Positions 42,663 to 52,044 are shown, counted from the first letter of the stretch. The stretch is 64,000 bases of DNA from Ardenticatenaceae bacterium (GCA_020634435.1 JACKBS010000005.1:310001-374000), one strand, 5' to 3'. A program made the numbers and translations. The notes: generated by a model not told the origin, from the sequence alone.

Positions 42663-43925
42663 ATGAGCAATTCAATTGAACAAGCGTACACGCTGGCCCA
42701 AGAACGATATGCAGCGCTGGGCGTTGATACTGACGCCGCGCTGGAAAAATTAGCCACCATCCCCATCAGCCTGCACTGCTGGCAAGGGGATGATGTCATT
42801 GGCTTTGAAGACCCGGACCGAGGCCTCAGCGGAGGCATCATGGCTACGGGCAACTACCCTGGTAAAGCCCGCACCCCGGATGAGCTGCGTCAGGATTTGG
42901 ACATGGCCTACAGTCTCATCCCCGGCACGCACCGCCTTAACCTGCACGCCATTTACGGCGACTCCGACGGGGCAAAACTAGACCGCAACGATTGGCAGCC
43001 ACATCATTTTGACAAATGGATCGCCTGGGCTAAAGAAAACAATCACGGCATCGACTTTAACCCCACTTGCTTTTCGCATCCGATGGCCGACAGCGGCTTT
43101 ACCCTGGCCAGTTTAGACCAGGGCGTGCGCGATTTTTGGATTGAACATTGCCGCATCAGCCGCGAAATTGGGGCGCACATCGGCGAGCAGCTAGGCACAC
43201 CCTGCGTCACCAACGTCTGGATTCCCGACGGCTACAAAGATACGCCAGCCAACCGCCGCGTCCATCGCGAACTGCTGGTGCAATCGCTGGATGAGGTTTT
43301 CGCCGCGCCGCTGGATCCGCGACACAATCTCGATGCCGTGGAAGCCAAGCTGTTTGGCATCGGTTCAGAGAGCTACGTGGTAGGGTCGCACGAGTTTTAC
43401 ATGGGGTATGCCACCTCGCGGCAGACGCTGCTTTGCCTGGATGCGGGGCATTTCCACCCCACGGAAACCATCGCCGACAAAATTTCCTCGGTGATGCTGT
43501 ACGTCCCGGAGCTGCTGCTGCACGTGAGCCGCGGCGTGCGCTGGGATAGCGACCACGTGGTCACGCTGACTGACGAGCTGCAAGCCATTATGCAGGAGCT
43601 GGTGCGTGGCAATTTCCTGGTGCGCACCCACATCGGCCTGGACTTTTTTGACGCCAGCATTAACCGCGTGGCGGCCTGGACGATTGGTACGCGCAATGCG
43701 GTGCGTGCCCTGCTCATGGCCTTGCTGGAGCCAACCGAGCATTTGCAGAAGCTGGAAGCCAGCGGCGATTTCACCTCTCGGCTGGCCCTGCTGGAGGAGC
43801 TCAAAGGAATGCCGTTTGGCGCGGTTTGGGATCAATATTGCCAGCAGCAAAACGTGCCGGTAGGCTATGCGTTTATGGATGAGATTCGCACTTACGAAAA
43901 ACAAATACTAGCCCAGCGAGGATAA
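42663..43925 (+). CDS. rhaA: L-rhamnose isomerase
   Basis: 420 residues, close to E. coli RhaA (419) in length and sequence. SLHCWQGDDVIGFE, GNYPGKARTPDELR, LNLHAIYGD, DFNPTCFSHP, ESKLFGIG-type (EAKLFGIGSESY), LDAGHFHPTE and HIGLDFFDASINR all match the RhaA metal and substrate-binding segments. It converts L-rhamnose to L-rhamnulose. It is of the RhaA type, not the RhaI type. Confidence 0.97.
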   Translation: MSNSIEQAYTLAQERYAALGVDTDAALEKLATIPISLHCWQGDDVIGFEDPDRGLSGGIMATGNYPGKARTPDELRQDLDMAYSLIPGTHRLNLHAIYGDSDGAKLDRNDWQPHHFDKWIAWAKENNHGIDFNPTCFSHPMADSGFTLASLDQGVRDFWIEHCRISREIGAHIGEQLGTPCVTNVWIPDGYKDTPANRRVHRELLVQSLDEVFAAPLDPRHNLDAVEAKLFGIGSESYVVGSHEFYMGYATSRQTLLCLDAGHFHPTETIADKISSVMLYVPELLLHVSRGVRWDSDHVVTLTDELQAIMQELVRGNFLVRTHIGLDFFDASINRVAAWTIGTRNAVRALLMALLEPTEHLQKLEASGDFTSRLALLEELKGMPFGAVWDQYCQQQNVPVGYAFMDEIRTYEKQILAQRG

Positions 43926-43929
43926 ACAT

Positions 43930-43983
43930 CCACAGATTACACAGATTTCGCAGATTAATACTTCTAATCTGTGTAATCTGTGG
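43930..43983. repeat. Palindromic element CCACAGATTACACAGATT
   Basis: Perfect 18-bp inverted arms: CCACAGATTACACAGATT (43930-43947) and AATCTGTGTAATCTGTGG (43966-43983). It separates rhaA from rhaB. Related partial copies at 51185-51231 and 9586-9630. Such ACAGATT palindromes are seen in several unrelated environmental phyla. Confidence 0.85.
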
Positions 43984-43997
43984 GCAAATTCAGAAAT

Positions 43998-45446
43998 ATG
44001 GACAAGAAAACAGTTTTGGCAGTGGATTTGGGGGCTGAATCGGGGCGGGTGATGGCGGTGCATTTTGATGGCAGCCGCCTCCACCTCGAAGAACTGCACC
44101 GCTTCCCAAACACAACGGTTACCGTCAACAGTACGCTGCACTGGAACTTTTTGCGGCTGTGGGACGACATTCAGACGGGCATTGCCAAGGGCAAGGCGCT
44201 GAACCCGGCCAGCATTGGCGTGGATACCTGGGGGGTAGATTTTGGGCTGCTGGACAGGCAGGGAAATTTGATTGGCAACCCGGTGCATTACCGCGACGGC
44301 CGTACCGCCCAAATGATGGCATCCGCCTTTGCCAAAGTGCCCAAAGCCCACATCTTTGCCCAAACGGGCGTCCAGTTCATGTCCATCAACACCCTGTACC
44401 AGATGCTGAGTCTGGTGGCATCGGGCTCGCCCCAGCTGCAAATTGCCGAGACGTTTTTGACCGCGCCCGATTTGCTCAACTACTGGCTGACGGGCGCAAA
44501 AGTATGCGAATTTAGCATCGCCACGACGACGCAGCTGTTCAACCCCACCAGCGGCACCTGGGCTACTGGGCTCATGGACCATCTGGGCATCCCCAGCCAC
44601 ATCTTCCCTGAGATTGTGCCACCGGGAACCCGGCTGGGCAGCTACGACGGCATTCCGGTGATTGCCCCAGCCTGCCACGACACGGGTAGTGCCGTGGCCG
44701 CGGTACCCACTGCCACCCAGGATTTTGCCTACATCAGCAGCGGCACCTGGAGTTTGGTGGGGCTGGAAGTGCCTCAACCTATCCTGACGCCAGAGGCGCT
44801 GGCGGCCAACATCACCAACGAGGGTGGCGTGTACGGCACCTATCGCCTGCTGAAAAACGTGATTGGGCTGTGGATTTTGCAACAGTGCCGGGCCATCTGG
44901 GCGACCAACGGGCAGGAATATTCTTACGGCGAACTGGTGCAGTTGGCCGAACAGGCCAAACCACTGGCCGCAATTTTTAATCCTAACGATCCGATTTTCT
45001 TACAGCCGGGCGACTATCCGCAGTACATTCGCGACTTTTGCCAACGCACTGGCCAACCTGCGCCGCAAACCGTCGGTGCGGTGGTGCGCAGCGTGCTGGA
45101 AAGTTTGGCGCTGGCGTATCGTGAGGTGTTGGAACAGGTAACGGCCGTTGCCAAGCAAACGGTTTCGGTGTTACACATTGTGGGGGGCGGCACGCAAAAC
45201 CGGCTGCTCAACCAGCTCACGGCCAATGCCACTGGCCTGCCCGTGGTCACCGGGCCGATTGAGGCGACGGTGATGGGCAATGCCCTGGTGCAGCTCATCA
45301 CCCTGGGCGAAATTGGCGATTGGGCACAAGCGCGGCAAGTTGTGGCGCGGACGGGTGAACTGCAAACCTATGAACCACAAGATACGGCCGTTTGGAATGA
45401 AGCTTACGGCCGTTACAAGAGATTGGACGACTTCAGGAACACGTGA
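43998..45446 (+). CDS. rhaB: L-rhamnulokinase
   Basis: 482 residues from the ATG at 43998; a GTG frame from 43980 is inside the repeat and is rejected. FGGY-family fold: phosphate-1 VLAVDLGAESGRVMAVHFDG at 6-25, substrate region IGVDTWGVDFGLL, ATP-binding loop TYISSGTWSLVG-type (FAYISSGTWSLVGLE near 241) and adenosine motif HIVGGGTQNRLLNQL near 394. It phosphorylates L-rhamnulose at O1. It overlaps the following aldolase gene by four bases. The ribosome binding site is poor, which could lower expression. Confidence 0.95.
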   Translation: MDKKTVLAVDLGAESGRVMAVHFDGSRLHLEELHRFPNTTVTVNSTLHWNFLRLWDDIQTGIAKGKALNPASIGVDTWGVDFGLLDRQGNLIGNPVHYRDGRTAQMMASAFAKVPKAHIFAQTGVQFMSINTLYQMLSLVASGSPQLQIAETFLTAPDLLNYWLTGAKVCEFSIATTTQLFNPTSGTWATGLMDHLGIPSHIFPEIVPPGTRLGSYDGIPVIAPACHDTGSAVAAVPTATQDFAYISSGTWSLVGLEVPQPILTPEALAANITNEGGVYGTYRLLKNVIGLWILQQCRAIWATNGQEYSYGELVQLAEQAKPLAAIFNPNDPIFLQPGDYPQYIRDFCQRTGQPAPQTVGAVVRSVLESLALAYREVLEQVTAVAKQTVSVLHIVGGGTQNRLLNQLTANATGLPVVTGPIEATVMGNALVQLITLGEIGDWAQARQVVARTGELQTYEPQDTAVWNEAYGRYKRLDDFRNT

Positions 45447-46732
45447 TGAACTTCCAACTCTTACATCCTCGCGACCAACTGGTCGCCATTATGAATCGAA
45501 TCTACAAGCAAGGCATGACCACCCTGAGTGGCGGCAATCTCTCCATCAAAGACGACAACGGCGACATCTGGATTACGCCCTCCGGCATCGACAAAGGCAA
45601 GCTGACGCCAAAAGACATTATGTGCGTCCAGGCCGATGGCACCATCCTCGGTCCACACCGACCCTCTATCGAATTTCCGTTTCATCGCAAAATTTATGAG
45701 CTGCGACCCGATTTTCAAGCCATTGTGCATGCCCATCCGCCAGCGCTGGTCTCCTTCAGCATCGTTCGCAAAGTCCCCGATACCTGCATCATCCCCCAAG
45801 CCAACCGGGTCTGTGGATCAGTTGGTTACGCGCCTTACGCGCTGCCCGGTAGCGAAAAATTGGGCGAAAACATCGCGAATGCCTTTGCTGAAGGGTACAA
45901 CATTATCATTTTGGAAAACCACGGTATGGCGGCTGGGGGTGCCAATTTACTTGATGCGTTCTACCGCCTGGAAACGTTAGATTTTTGCGCCCGAACGCTC
46001 ATTCGGGCAGGATCATTGGGCAAAGTGAGCAGCTTGTCGGAATCGGCTCTCAATTTATTTGACCACCAACACAACGTTCTACCCGAATTTGTACCAACGA
46101 CGCACAGCAGCCAGGAACGGAAACTGCGCCAGCAAATTATTGAAATCATGGCCCGGGCCTACGAGCGGCATCTGATGATCAGTACTATGGGTGTGGTTTC
46201 GGCACGTCTAGACAAGGACAGCTTCCTCATCACCCCCGCCGGACAGGATCGGCGCACTGTAACCGTCGAAGACGTGGTGCTGATTCGCCACGGCATGTGT
46301 GAGACGGGAAAGCTGCCCAGCCGCTCGGTGCGACTGCATGAGGCGATCTACGCACGGCATCCAAACATTCACTGCGTGATGACAGCGCAATGTCCTAACG
46401 TCACGGCCTACGCCATCACCGCCACAAAATTCAATTCGCGCACAATCCCCGAAAGCTTCATTTTGCTGCGCGATGTTCCTATCATTCCCTTTAAAACATT
46501 GTATACAAAGGCAGAAAAAGTCGCGGAAACAATATCTCTCAGCACCCCTGTTTCGATAGTAGAAAATGATTGCATCCTTACGGTTGGAACTGATATTTTA
46601 ACGGCGTTTGATCGGCTGGAAGTAGCAGAATATAGTGCAAAATCTTTGATAGATACGGCCGTTCTCGGCCCACTCGTCTCTATCGGGGATGCTGAAATTA
46701 ATGACCTGGAACAAGCCTATGGGCTTACTTAA
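45443..46732 (+). CDS. Two-domain class II aldolase/adducin protein
   Basis: 429 residues, two aldolase-fold halves (1-215 and 225-425). The first is a normal class II aldolase: GGNLSI (30-35), a Glu in PSIEFPFHRKIY near 73-84, HAHP (92-95) and ENHGM near 153-157 as Zn ligands. The second keeps the fold (LHEAIYARHPNIHCV) but has lost metal ligands: TAQCP where HAHP is expected and ENDCI where ENHGM is expected. The first half could cleave rhamnulose-1-phosphate. Since a bifunctional aldolase follows it, its exact role is unclear (second aldolase, or partner/regulatory subunit). Confidence 0.85.
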   Translation: MMNFQLLHPRDQLVAIMNRIYKQGMTTLSGGNLSIKDDNGDIWITPSGIDKGKLTPKDIMCVQADGTILGPHRPSIEFPFHRKIYELRPDFQAIVHAHPPALVSFSIVRKVPDTCIIPQANRVCGSVGYAPYALPGSEKLGENIANAFAEGYNIIILENHGMAAGGANLLDAFYRLETLDFCARTLIRAGSLGKVSSLSESALNLFDHQHNVLPEFVPTTHSSQERKLRQQIIEIMARAYERHLMISTMGVVSARLDKDSFLITPAGQDRRTVTVEDVVLIRHGMCETGKLPSRSVRLHEAIYARHPNIHCVMTAQCPNVTAYAITATKFNSRTIPESFILLRDVPIIPFKTLYTKAEKVAETISLSTPVSIVENDCILTVGTDILTAFDRLEVAEYSAKSLIDTAVLGPLVSIGDAEINDLEQAYGLT

Positions 46733-46744
46733 CAAGAGGAAAAC

Positions 46745-48931
46745 ATGACACAAAAACAGTATAAACACGTAGATTACAATTGGGACAACACTGTCACTGA
46801 CCAGCTCGATTCCGTCGAGCGGTTGCGCTACCGCTCCAACATTTTGGGTGATGACCAGCGCATCACCAACACTGGCGGCGGCAACACCTCCTCCAAAGTG
46901 ATGATGAAAGATCCGCTGACTGGCGAGGAAGTGGATGTGCTTTGGGTCAAAGGCTCTGGCGGTGACCTGCGCACCTCCACCCGAGCTAACTTCGCCTCGT
47001 TGTACATGGACAAGCTGCTGGCCCTGCAAGAGATTTACGACGCCGCCGAGGTCAAAGGCGTCAAAACCGAGATTGAAGACAAGATGGTGAGCATGTACCC
47101 GTACACCACCTTCAACCTCAATCCCCGCGCCAGCTCTATTGACACGCCGCTGCACGGCTTCATCCCGGCGCGGCACGTGGACCACATGCACCCGATCTCG
47201 GCCATTGCCATTGCCGCTAGCAAAGACCAGGAGCAGCTGACGCAAGATGTGTACGGGAGCGAAGTGGGTTGGGTGCCCTGGCAGCGCCCCGGCTTCGATT
47301 TGGGGTTGGTGATGGGCAACATGGCCACCAAAAATCCGCAGCTCAAGGGGCTGGTGATGGGCCAGCACGGCCTGATCAACTGGGCCGACGACGACAAAGC
47401 GTGTTACGAACTAACGCTGGACTTGATTGAGAAAGCGGCCGTTTACATCCAAGACCGCGACAAGGGTGAGAAAACATTTGGCGGAGCCAAATACCAATCG
47501 CTGCCCGAAGCAGAGCGCGAAGCGTTACTGATTCAGCTGCTACCAACGCTGCGCGGGATGGTGTCACAGCAAAAGCGATTCATCGGCACGGTACACATCA
47601 CCGACAGCGTGCTGGAATTTGTCAACAGCCACGACGCCACCCGCCTGGCGGAGATTGGCACTAGCTGCCCGGACCATTTCCTGCGCACCAAAATCAAGCC
47701 GCTGTATGTGGATTGGAATCCGCAGACCGAAGATTTTGCCGCGCTGCTTAGTAAGCTGGAATCCGGTTTGGCCGCCTATCGCGAAGATTATGCCGCCTAC
47801 TACCAAGCGTGCAAACACGATAACTCCCCTGCCATGCGCGATCCGAATCCGACCGTGATTCTCATCCCCGGCGTTGGGCTGATTGCCTGGGGTAAAAACA
47901 AAAGCGAAAGCCGCGTAACGGCCGAATTTTACTCCCTCGCCATTCAAGTGATGCGCGCTTCGGAAGCGATTAGCGAATACCAGGGCTTACCCCGACAGGA
48001 AGCATTCGACATCGAATATTGGCTGCTGGAAGAAGCGAAGTTGCAGCGGATGCCGCCGGAAAAAGAGCTGGCGCGCAACGTGGTAATTGTCGTAGGTGCA
48101 GGCAGCGGCATTGGTAAGGCGACGGCCCACCGCGTGGCCCAAGAAGGGGCACACGTGGTTTGCGTGGATTTGAACGCAGAAGCCGCCCAGGAAACGGCCG
48201 ACGAACTGACGAAAAAATATGGCATGGGCATCGGCGTGGCCGGAACAGGCATCTCCGCCTGCGGCCCGGCCATTGGTTTGGGAGCCGACATCACCAATCG
48301 GGAATCGGTACAGGCAATGCTGAACCAGGTGATTTTGGCCTACGGCGGCATCGACAACATCATTGTGACTGCCGGGATTTTTGTGCCGCCGACAAAAGAC
48401 GGCCGTATCACCGATCCACAATGGGACCTCACCTTCGCCGTCAACGTGAAAGGTGGCTACCTCATCGCCGACGAAGCGCGGCAGATTTGGGAAGCGCAGC
48501 AACTGCCCGGCACTCTGGTGCTAACGACAAGCGTCAATGCGGCCGTTGCCAAAAAAGGTTCTGTGGCCTACGATACCAGTAAAGCCGCCGCCAATCATCT
48601 GGTACGCGAACTGGCCATTGAGCTGTCGCCGCTGGTGCGGGTGAACGGTCTGGCTCCGGCCACCGTCGTGGAAGGCAGCAGCATGTTCCCACGGGATCGA
48701 GTCATCAGCTCGCTGGTGAAGTACAACATTGCCCACGACGAGAGCGAAGATACCGACGCCCTGCGCGACAAGCTGGCCAACTTCTACGCCCAGCGCACTC
48801 TGACCAAATCGCCCATCACCCTGGCCGACCAGGCCGAAGCAGCTTACCTGCTCACCAGCAGCAAGCTCAGCAAAACAACGGGGCAAGTTATCAGCGTGGA
48901 CGGCGGGCTGCACGAGGCGTTCCTGCGGTAA
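46745..48931 (+). CDS. Bifunctional rhamnulose-1-P aldolase / L-lactaldehyde dehydrogenase (RhaEW type)
   Basis: 728 residues. Residues 1-430 are an aldolase-fold domain (NTGGGNTSSK, HVDHMHPISAIAIAAS and MGQHGLINWADDDKACYELT). Residues ~440-728 are a short-chain dehydrogenase (NVVIVVGAGSGIGKATA near 443-459, catalytic YDTSKAAANHL near 608). Published comparative genomics of rhamnose pathways describes such RhaEW fusions, including in Chloroflexus: they cleave rhamnulose-1-P to DHAP and L-lactaldehyde, then oxidise the aldehyde to L-lactate with NAD+. The next genes (lutABC) would consume that lactate. No alternative start is needed; AACAAGAGGAAAAC precedes the ATG. Confidence 0.93.
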   Translation: MTQKQYKHVDYNWDNTVTDQLDSVERLRYRSNILGDDQRITNTGGGNTSSKVMMKDPLTGEEVDVLWVKGSGGDLRTSTRANFASLYMDKLLALQEIYDAAEVKGVKTEIEDKMVSMYPYTTFNLNPRASSIDTPLHGFIPARHVDHMHPISAIAIAASKDQEQLTQDVYGSEVGWVPWQRPGFDLGLVMGNMATKNPQLKGLVMGQHGLINWADDDKACYELTLDLIEKAAVYIQDRDKGEKTFGGAKYQSLPEAEREALLIQLLPTLRGMVSQQKRFIGTVHITDSVLEFVNSHDATRLAEIGTSCPDHFLRTKIKPLYVDWNPQTEDFAALLSKLESGLAAYREDYAAYYQACKHDNSPAMRDPNPTVILIPGVGLIAWGKNKSESRVTAEFYSLAIQVMRASEAISEYQGLPRQEAFDIEYWLLEEAKLQRMPPEKELARNVVIVVGAGSGIGKATAHRVAQEGAHVVCVDLNAEAAQETADELTKKYGMGIGVAGTGISACGPAIGLGADITNRESVQAMLNQVILAYGGIDNIIVTAGIFVPPTKDGRITDPQWDLTFAVNVKGGYLIADEARQIWEAQQLPGTLVLTTSVNAAVAKKGSVAYDTSKAAANHLVRELAIELSPLVRVNGLAPATVVEGSSMFPRDRVISSLVKYNIAHDESEDTDALRDKLANFYAQRTLTKSPITLADQAEAAYLLTSSKLSKTTGQVISVDGGLHEAFLR

Positions 48932-48939
48932 GAGAGTTT

Positions 48940-49003
48940 TGTCATACCCGCGAAGGCGGGTATCCATTCCGTCTAAGAGTGGATTCTCGCCTGCGAGGGC
49001 AGT
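48940..49003. repeat. MITE-like GTCAT(T/A)CCCGCGAAGGCGGG element
   Basis: TGTCATACCCGCGAAGGCGGG at 48940 with the inverted half CGCCTGCGAGGGCAG; its right end no longer matches TGACA. Same family as 3228-3298. It produces a spurious N-terminal extension on the next gene's reading frame. Confidence 0.7.
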
Positions 49004-49019
49004 TAGCGGACCAAAAACT

Positions 49020-49787
49020 ATGAAAGACAGACCATCCCCAAAAGGCAAGCGCGTCTCGCTGTTTGTGACGTGCATGGTGGATATGCTTTACCCAGAAACC
49101 GGCATGTCGGTGGTTGGTGTGTTGGAACACCTGGGCGTCGAAGTGAATTTCCCGCTGGGGCAGACGTGCTGCGGGCAACCGGCGTTTAACGCGGGCTATC
49201 GCGATGAGGCACGGCAGGTGGCCATCCAGTTCCTCAAGGCGTTCAAAGATGCTGAGGTCATTGTCGTGCCGTCTGGCTCTTGCGGGGCGATGGTGCGACA
49301 TGAATATCCCCAGCTCTTCGCCGACGATCCGCAGTGGTGCGACGTGGCGCAGCGGCTGGCCAGCATCACCTGGGAATTCACGGAGTTTATTGTGGATGGG
49401 CTGGGGGTGACGGATTTAAACGGCCGTCTCCCCACCGAACAAACCTTTGCCTTCCACGACTCCTGCCACGGGCTGCGCCTGCTGGGTCTGAAACAAGCCA
49501 GCCGCACCCTGGTGGGCAGCCTGGAAAATGCCACCATCGTGGAATGGGACAACAGCGAAACGTGCTGCGGCTTCGGCGGCCTGTTCAGCGTGAAGATGGC
49601 CGACGTCAGTGGCGCGATGCTGGGCAAAAAGATCGCCCACATCGAACAGAGCGAGGCCGATACCATTGTGACAGGTGATGTGAGCTGCTTGACGCACATG
49701 AACGGCGGCCTGGAGAAACAAGGCAAACGGCCGCTCGTGCGCCACGTTGCCGATGTGTTGGCGGAAGGAATTCGGGAGCAATCATGA
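49020..49787 (+). CDS. lutA: LutA lactate oxidation Fe-S protein
   Basis: 255 residues from the ATG at 49020; a frame from 48939 reads through the palindromic element. Two CCG domains of the heterodisulfide-reductase-like family: QTCCGQPAFNAG near 48-59 and ETCCGFGG near 180-187, with further Cys at SGSCGAM and HDSCHG. LutABC oxidises L-lactate to pyruvate in Bacillus; LutA carries non-cubane or [4Fe-4S] clusters. It overlaps lutB at ATGA. Confidence 0.93.
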   Translation: MKDRPSPKGKRVSLFVTCMVDMLYPETGMSVVGVLEHLGVEVNFPLGQTCCGQPAFNAGYRDEARQVAIQFLKAFKDAEVIVVPSGSCGAMVRHEYPQLFADDPQWCDVAQRLASITWEFTEFIVDGLGVTDLNGRLPTEQTFAFHDSCHGLRLLGLKQASRTLVGSLENATIVEWDNSETCCGFGGLFSVKMADVSGAMLGKKIAHIEQSEADTIVTGDVSCLTHMNGGLEKQGKRPLVRHVADVLAEGIREQS

Positions 49788-51181
49788 AGGTTCAATCGAA
49801 CAACTTCATTCCGGCGGCGCAGATCGCCATCAACGATGTGGATTTGCAAACGGCCGTTTCCTTTGGCACCAACTCTGGCTTTACCAAGCGGCAAGCCGCC
49901 ATGTTTGCCGATGGCGAAGCGCATGGGCAAGCGCTGCGGCAGCAAGCGGCGGCCATCAAACGACACGCCCTCAACCATTTGCCCGATTTGCTAGAGCAGG
50001 CCGAAGCCAACATGCAGGCCAACGGCATCCAGGTGCTGTGGGCCAGCGACGGCGATGAAGCCAACCGGCACGTGCTGGAAATCGCCCGGCGGCACGACGT
50101 AAAATCTGTGGTGAAGAGCAAAAGCATGGTGACAGAGGAAACGGGCCTGAACCATGCGCTGGAAGCCGCCGATATCGACGTGCTGGAAACTGATTTGGGC
50201 GAGTACATCATCCAGATTGGCGGAGAAACGCCCAGCCACATCGTGGCCCCGATTGTGCACAAAACAAAAGAAAGCATCCGCGATCTGCTGGTGGAGAAGG
50301 CCCACATGCCGCCCACCGACGACACCGGCGAGATGACCCAATTTGCCCGCCAACTGCTGCGCGAACGGTTTTTGGCGGCCGACATGGGCGTCTCCGGCGG
50401 TAATTTTATTTTGGCCGAAACAGGTTCGATTTGCCTGGTGTCTAACGAGGGCAACGCCCGGCTCACAACCAGCTTACCGCGCATCCATGTAGCTATGGTG
50501 GGCATCGAGAAAATCGTACCCACCGTGGCCGATTACGCCTTGTTAACCCAAGTGCTGCCGCGCAGCGCCACCGGCCAAATGATGACGGTGTACACGCACA
50601 TGGTCAACGGCCCGCGCCAGCCCGGCGAAACAGACGGCCCGGAGCATGTGTACGTGATTTTGGTGGACAACGGCCGTTCCGACATCTACACCACTTCTTA
50701 CACCGAGGCCCTGGCCTGCATCCGCTGTGGTGCGTGCCTCAATGGCTGTCCGGTTTACCAGGTGACGGGCGGCCATGCTTACGGCTGGGTCTACCCTGGC
50801 CCGATTGGCGCGGTCGTCACGCCGCTGCTGACGGGCCTGGAAAACGCCAGCCCATTGCCCTACGCCAGCAGTCTGTGCGGCATGTGCAAGGAAGTCTGTC
50901 CGGTCAATATCGACATTCCGCGGATGCTGCTAGATTTGCGCCATGATTTGGTAGAGATGGGCAAAGGTGGCACGGTTTGGAACGTGGGCATGAAGGCGTG
51001 GGCCTGGGGCAACCAATCACCGGCGCTGTTTAACCTCGGTGGCAAGGCAGCTGCAATGGGACGCAACTTGATGCCCCGCACGTTGCCTGGCCCGCTCAAG
51101 GGCTGGACCAATTACCGCACGCCACCCAAGTTTGCGCCGAAGTCGTTCCGCCAGCTGTGGCAAGAGCGAGAAGAAGAATGA
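49784..51181 (+). CDS. lutB: LutB lactate oxidation Fe-S protein
   Basis: 465 residues. An LUD-domain half (~60-300) with VSGGNFILAETGSICLVSNE, then two [4Fe-4S] motifs: CIRCGACLNGCP near 311-322 and CGMCKEVCP near 364-372, then a Pro-rich tail. This is the LutB (YkgF) arrangement; it passes electrons from lactate to a membrane carrier. Its start overlaps the lutA stop by four bases. A partial ACAGATT repeat lies between it and lutC. Confidence 0.95.
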   Translation: MKVQSNNFIPAAQIAINDVDLQTAVSFGTNSGFTKRQAAMFADGEAHGQALRQQAAAIKRHALNHLPDLLEQAEANMQANGIQVLWASDGDEANRHVLEIARRHDVKSVVKSKSMVTEETGLNHALEAADIDVLETDLGEYIIQIGGETPSHIVAPIVHKTKESIRDLLVEKAHMPPTDDTGEMTQFARQLLRERFLAADMGVSGGNFILAETGSICLVSNEGNARLTTSLPRIHVAMVGIEKIVPTVADYALLTQVLPRSATGQMMTVYTHMVNGPRQPGETDGPEHVYVILVDNGRSDIYTTSYTEALACIRCGACLNGCPVYQVTGGHAYGWVYPGPIGAVVTPLLTGLENASPLPYASSLCGMCKEVCPVNIDIPRMLLDLRHDLVEMGKGGTVWNVGMKAWAWGNQSPALFNLGGKAAAMGRNLMPRTLPGPLKGWTNYRTPPKFAPKSFRQLWQEREEE

Positions 51182-51184
51182 AAA

Positions 51185-51231
51185 ATCCACAGATTGCACA
51201 GATGACGCAGATTTTCCAGTTCATGTGTGGG
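51185..51231. repeat. Partial ACAGATT palindromic repeat
   Basis: TCCACAGATTGCACAGATGA and CGCAGATT on the left, with only a degraded right arm (CATGTGTGGGC). Same family as 43930-43983. Confidence 0.6.
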
Positions 51232-51253
51232 CTATCTAGTTCGGGGGAAAACA

Positions 51254-51904
51254 ATGAGCAGTCGTGACAAGATTTTGGGCAAGCTGCGAGAGCGGCGCGA
51301 GGCGGGGTTGCCATTTCCCACCGTGGCACCACCGGAGGCACACCAACACGTTGTGCCCCTGGCCGATACCTCACCGGAAGCTCTGTACGGCCGTTTCGTC
51401 CAGGAAGCCACCAAAGCCGCCTGCATTGTGCACGAAGCGGCATCCCATGAAGCCGCGATTGCCGCCATTTTGCAGATTGTGGGGAACGATACGGCCGTTT
51501 CCTCCTGGAATTTGGAACACATTCCGCTACCGGGCCTGGCCGAAGCATTGGCCAACGCCAACATTGGGCTGGTGGGGCAGGATGCCAGCATGCGGGTTGG
51601 CTTAACTGGCGTGGATGCCGCGTTGGCGGCGACGGGAAGTTTGGTGGTGATGAGTGGAAACGGCCGTCCCCGCGCCGCCTCCCTCCTGCCTCCGATCCAC
51701 ATTGCCGTGGTTGCGGCCAGTCAAATCTTGCCCGATTTAGAAAGCTGGTGGGCGGCGCAAAAAGCTGCCGGACTGGCGCAAACGCGTCAGCACAGCAACA
51801 TCGTCGTCATTACCGGGCCTAGCCGAACGGCCGACATCGCCATGCAATTGGTGATGGGCATGCACGGCCCGCGTGAACTGCACCTGATACTCCTCGCTGT
51901 TTAA
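51254..51904 (+). CDS. lutC: LutC lactate utilisation protein (LUD domain)
   Basis: 216 residues from the ATG at 51254; GGGGGAAAACA precedes it, and a GTG frame from 51227 is inside a repeat. The LUD-fold is recognisable: NIGLVGQDASMRVGLTGVDAALAATGSLVVMSG near 100-135 and VVITGPSRTADIAMQLVMGMHGPRELHLILL at the end. With LutA and LutB it completes the lactate-oxidising complex. It is the last gene of the rhamnose-to-pyruvate array. Confidence 0.94.
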   Translation: MSSRDKILGKLRERREAGLPFPTVAPPEAHQHVVPLADTSPEALYGRFVQEATKAACIVHEAASHEAAIAAILQIVGNDTAVSSWNLEHIPLPGLAEALANANIGLVGQDASMRVGLTGVDAALAATGSLVVMSGNGRPRAASLLPPIHIAVVAASQILPDLESWWAAQKAAGLAQTRQHSNIVVITGPSRTADIAMQLVMGMHGPRELHLILLAV

Positions 51905-52044
51905 ATCTATCCCCATCTATGCCCGCCCCGTATACAGCGATCTATACAGGTGTTGTGCTTCATTTGCTATCTTGAAGAGAAAATTCATTTTTAGAATCAT
52001 GTGATGTTGGCCACAAACCAACAGATCTCTCAAGGAGCAGCCCA

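Noticed and set aside
48939..49019. N-terminal extension of lutA
   Set aside because: The extra 27 codons are the GTCAT..CCCGCG palindromic element; LutA orthologues start near the internal Met. The same reasoning moved starts for parA, the 403-residue repeat protein, rhaB, lutC, and the TPR gene at 58455.
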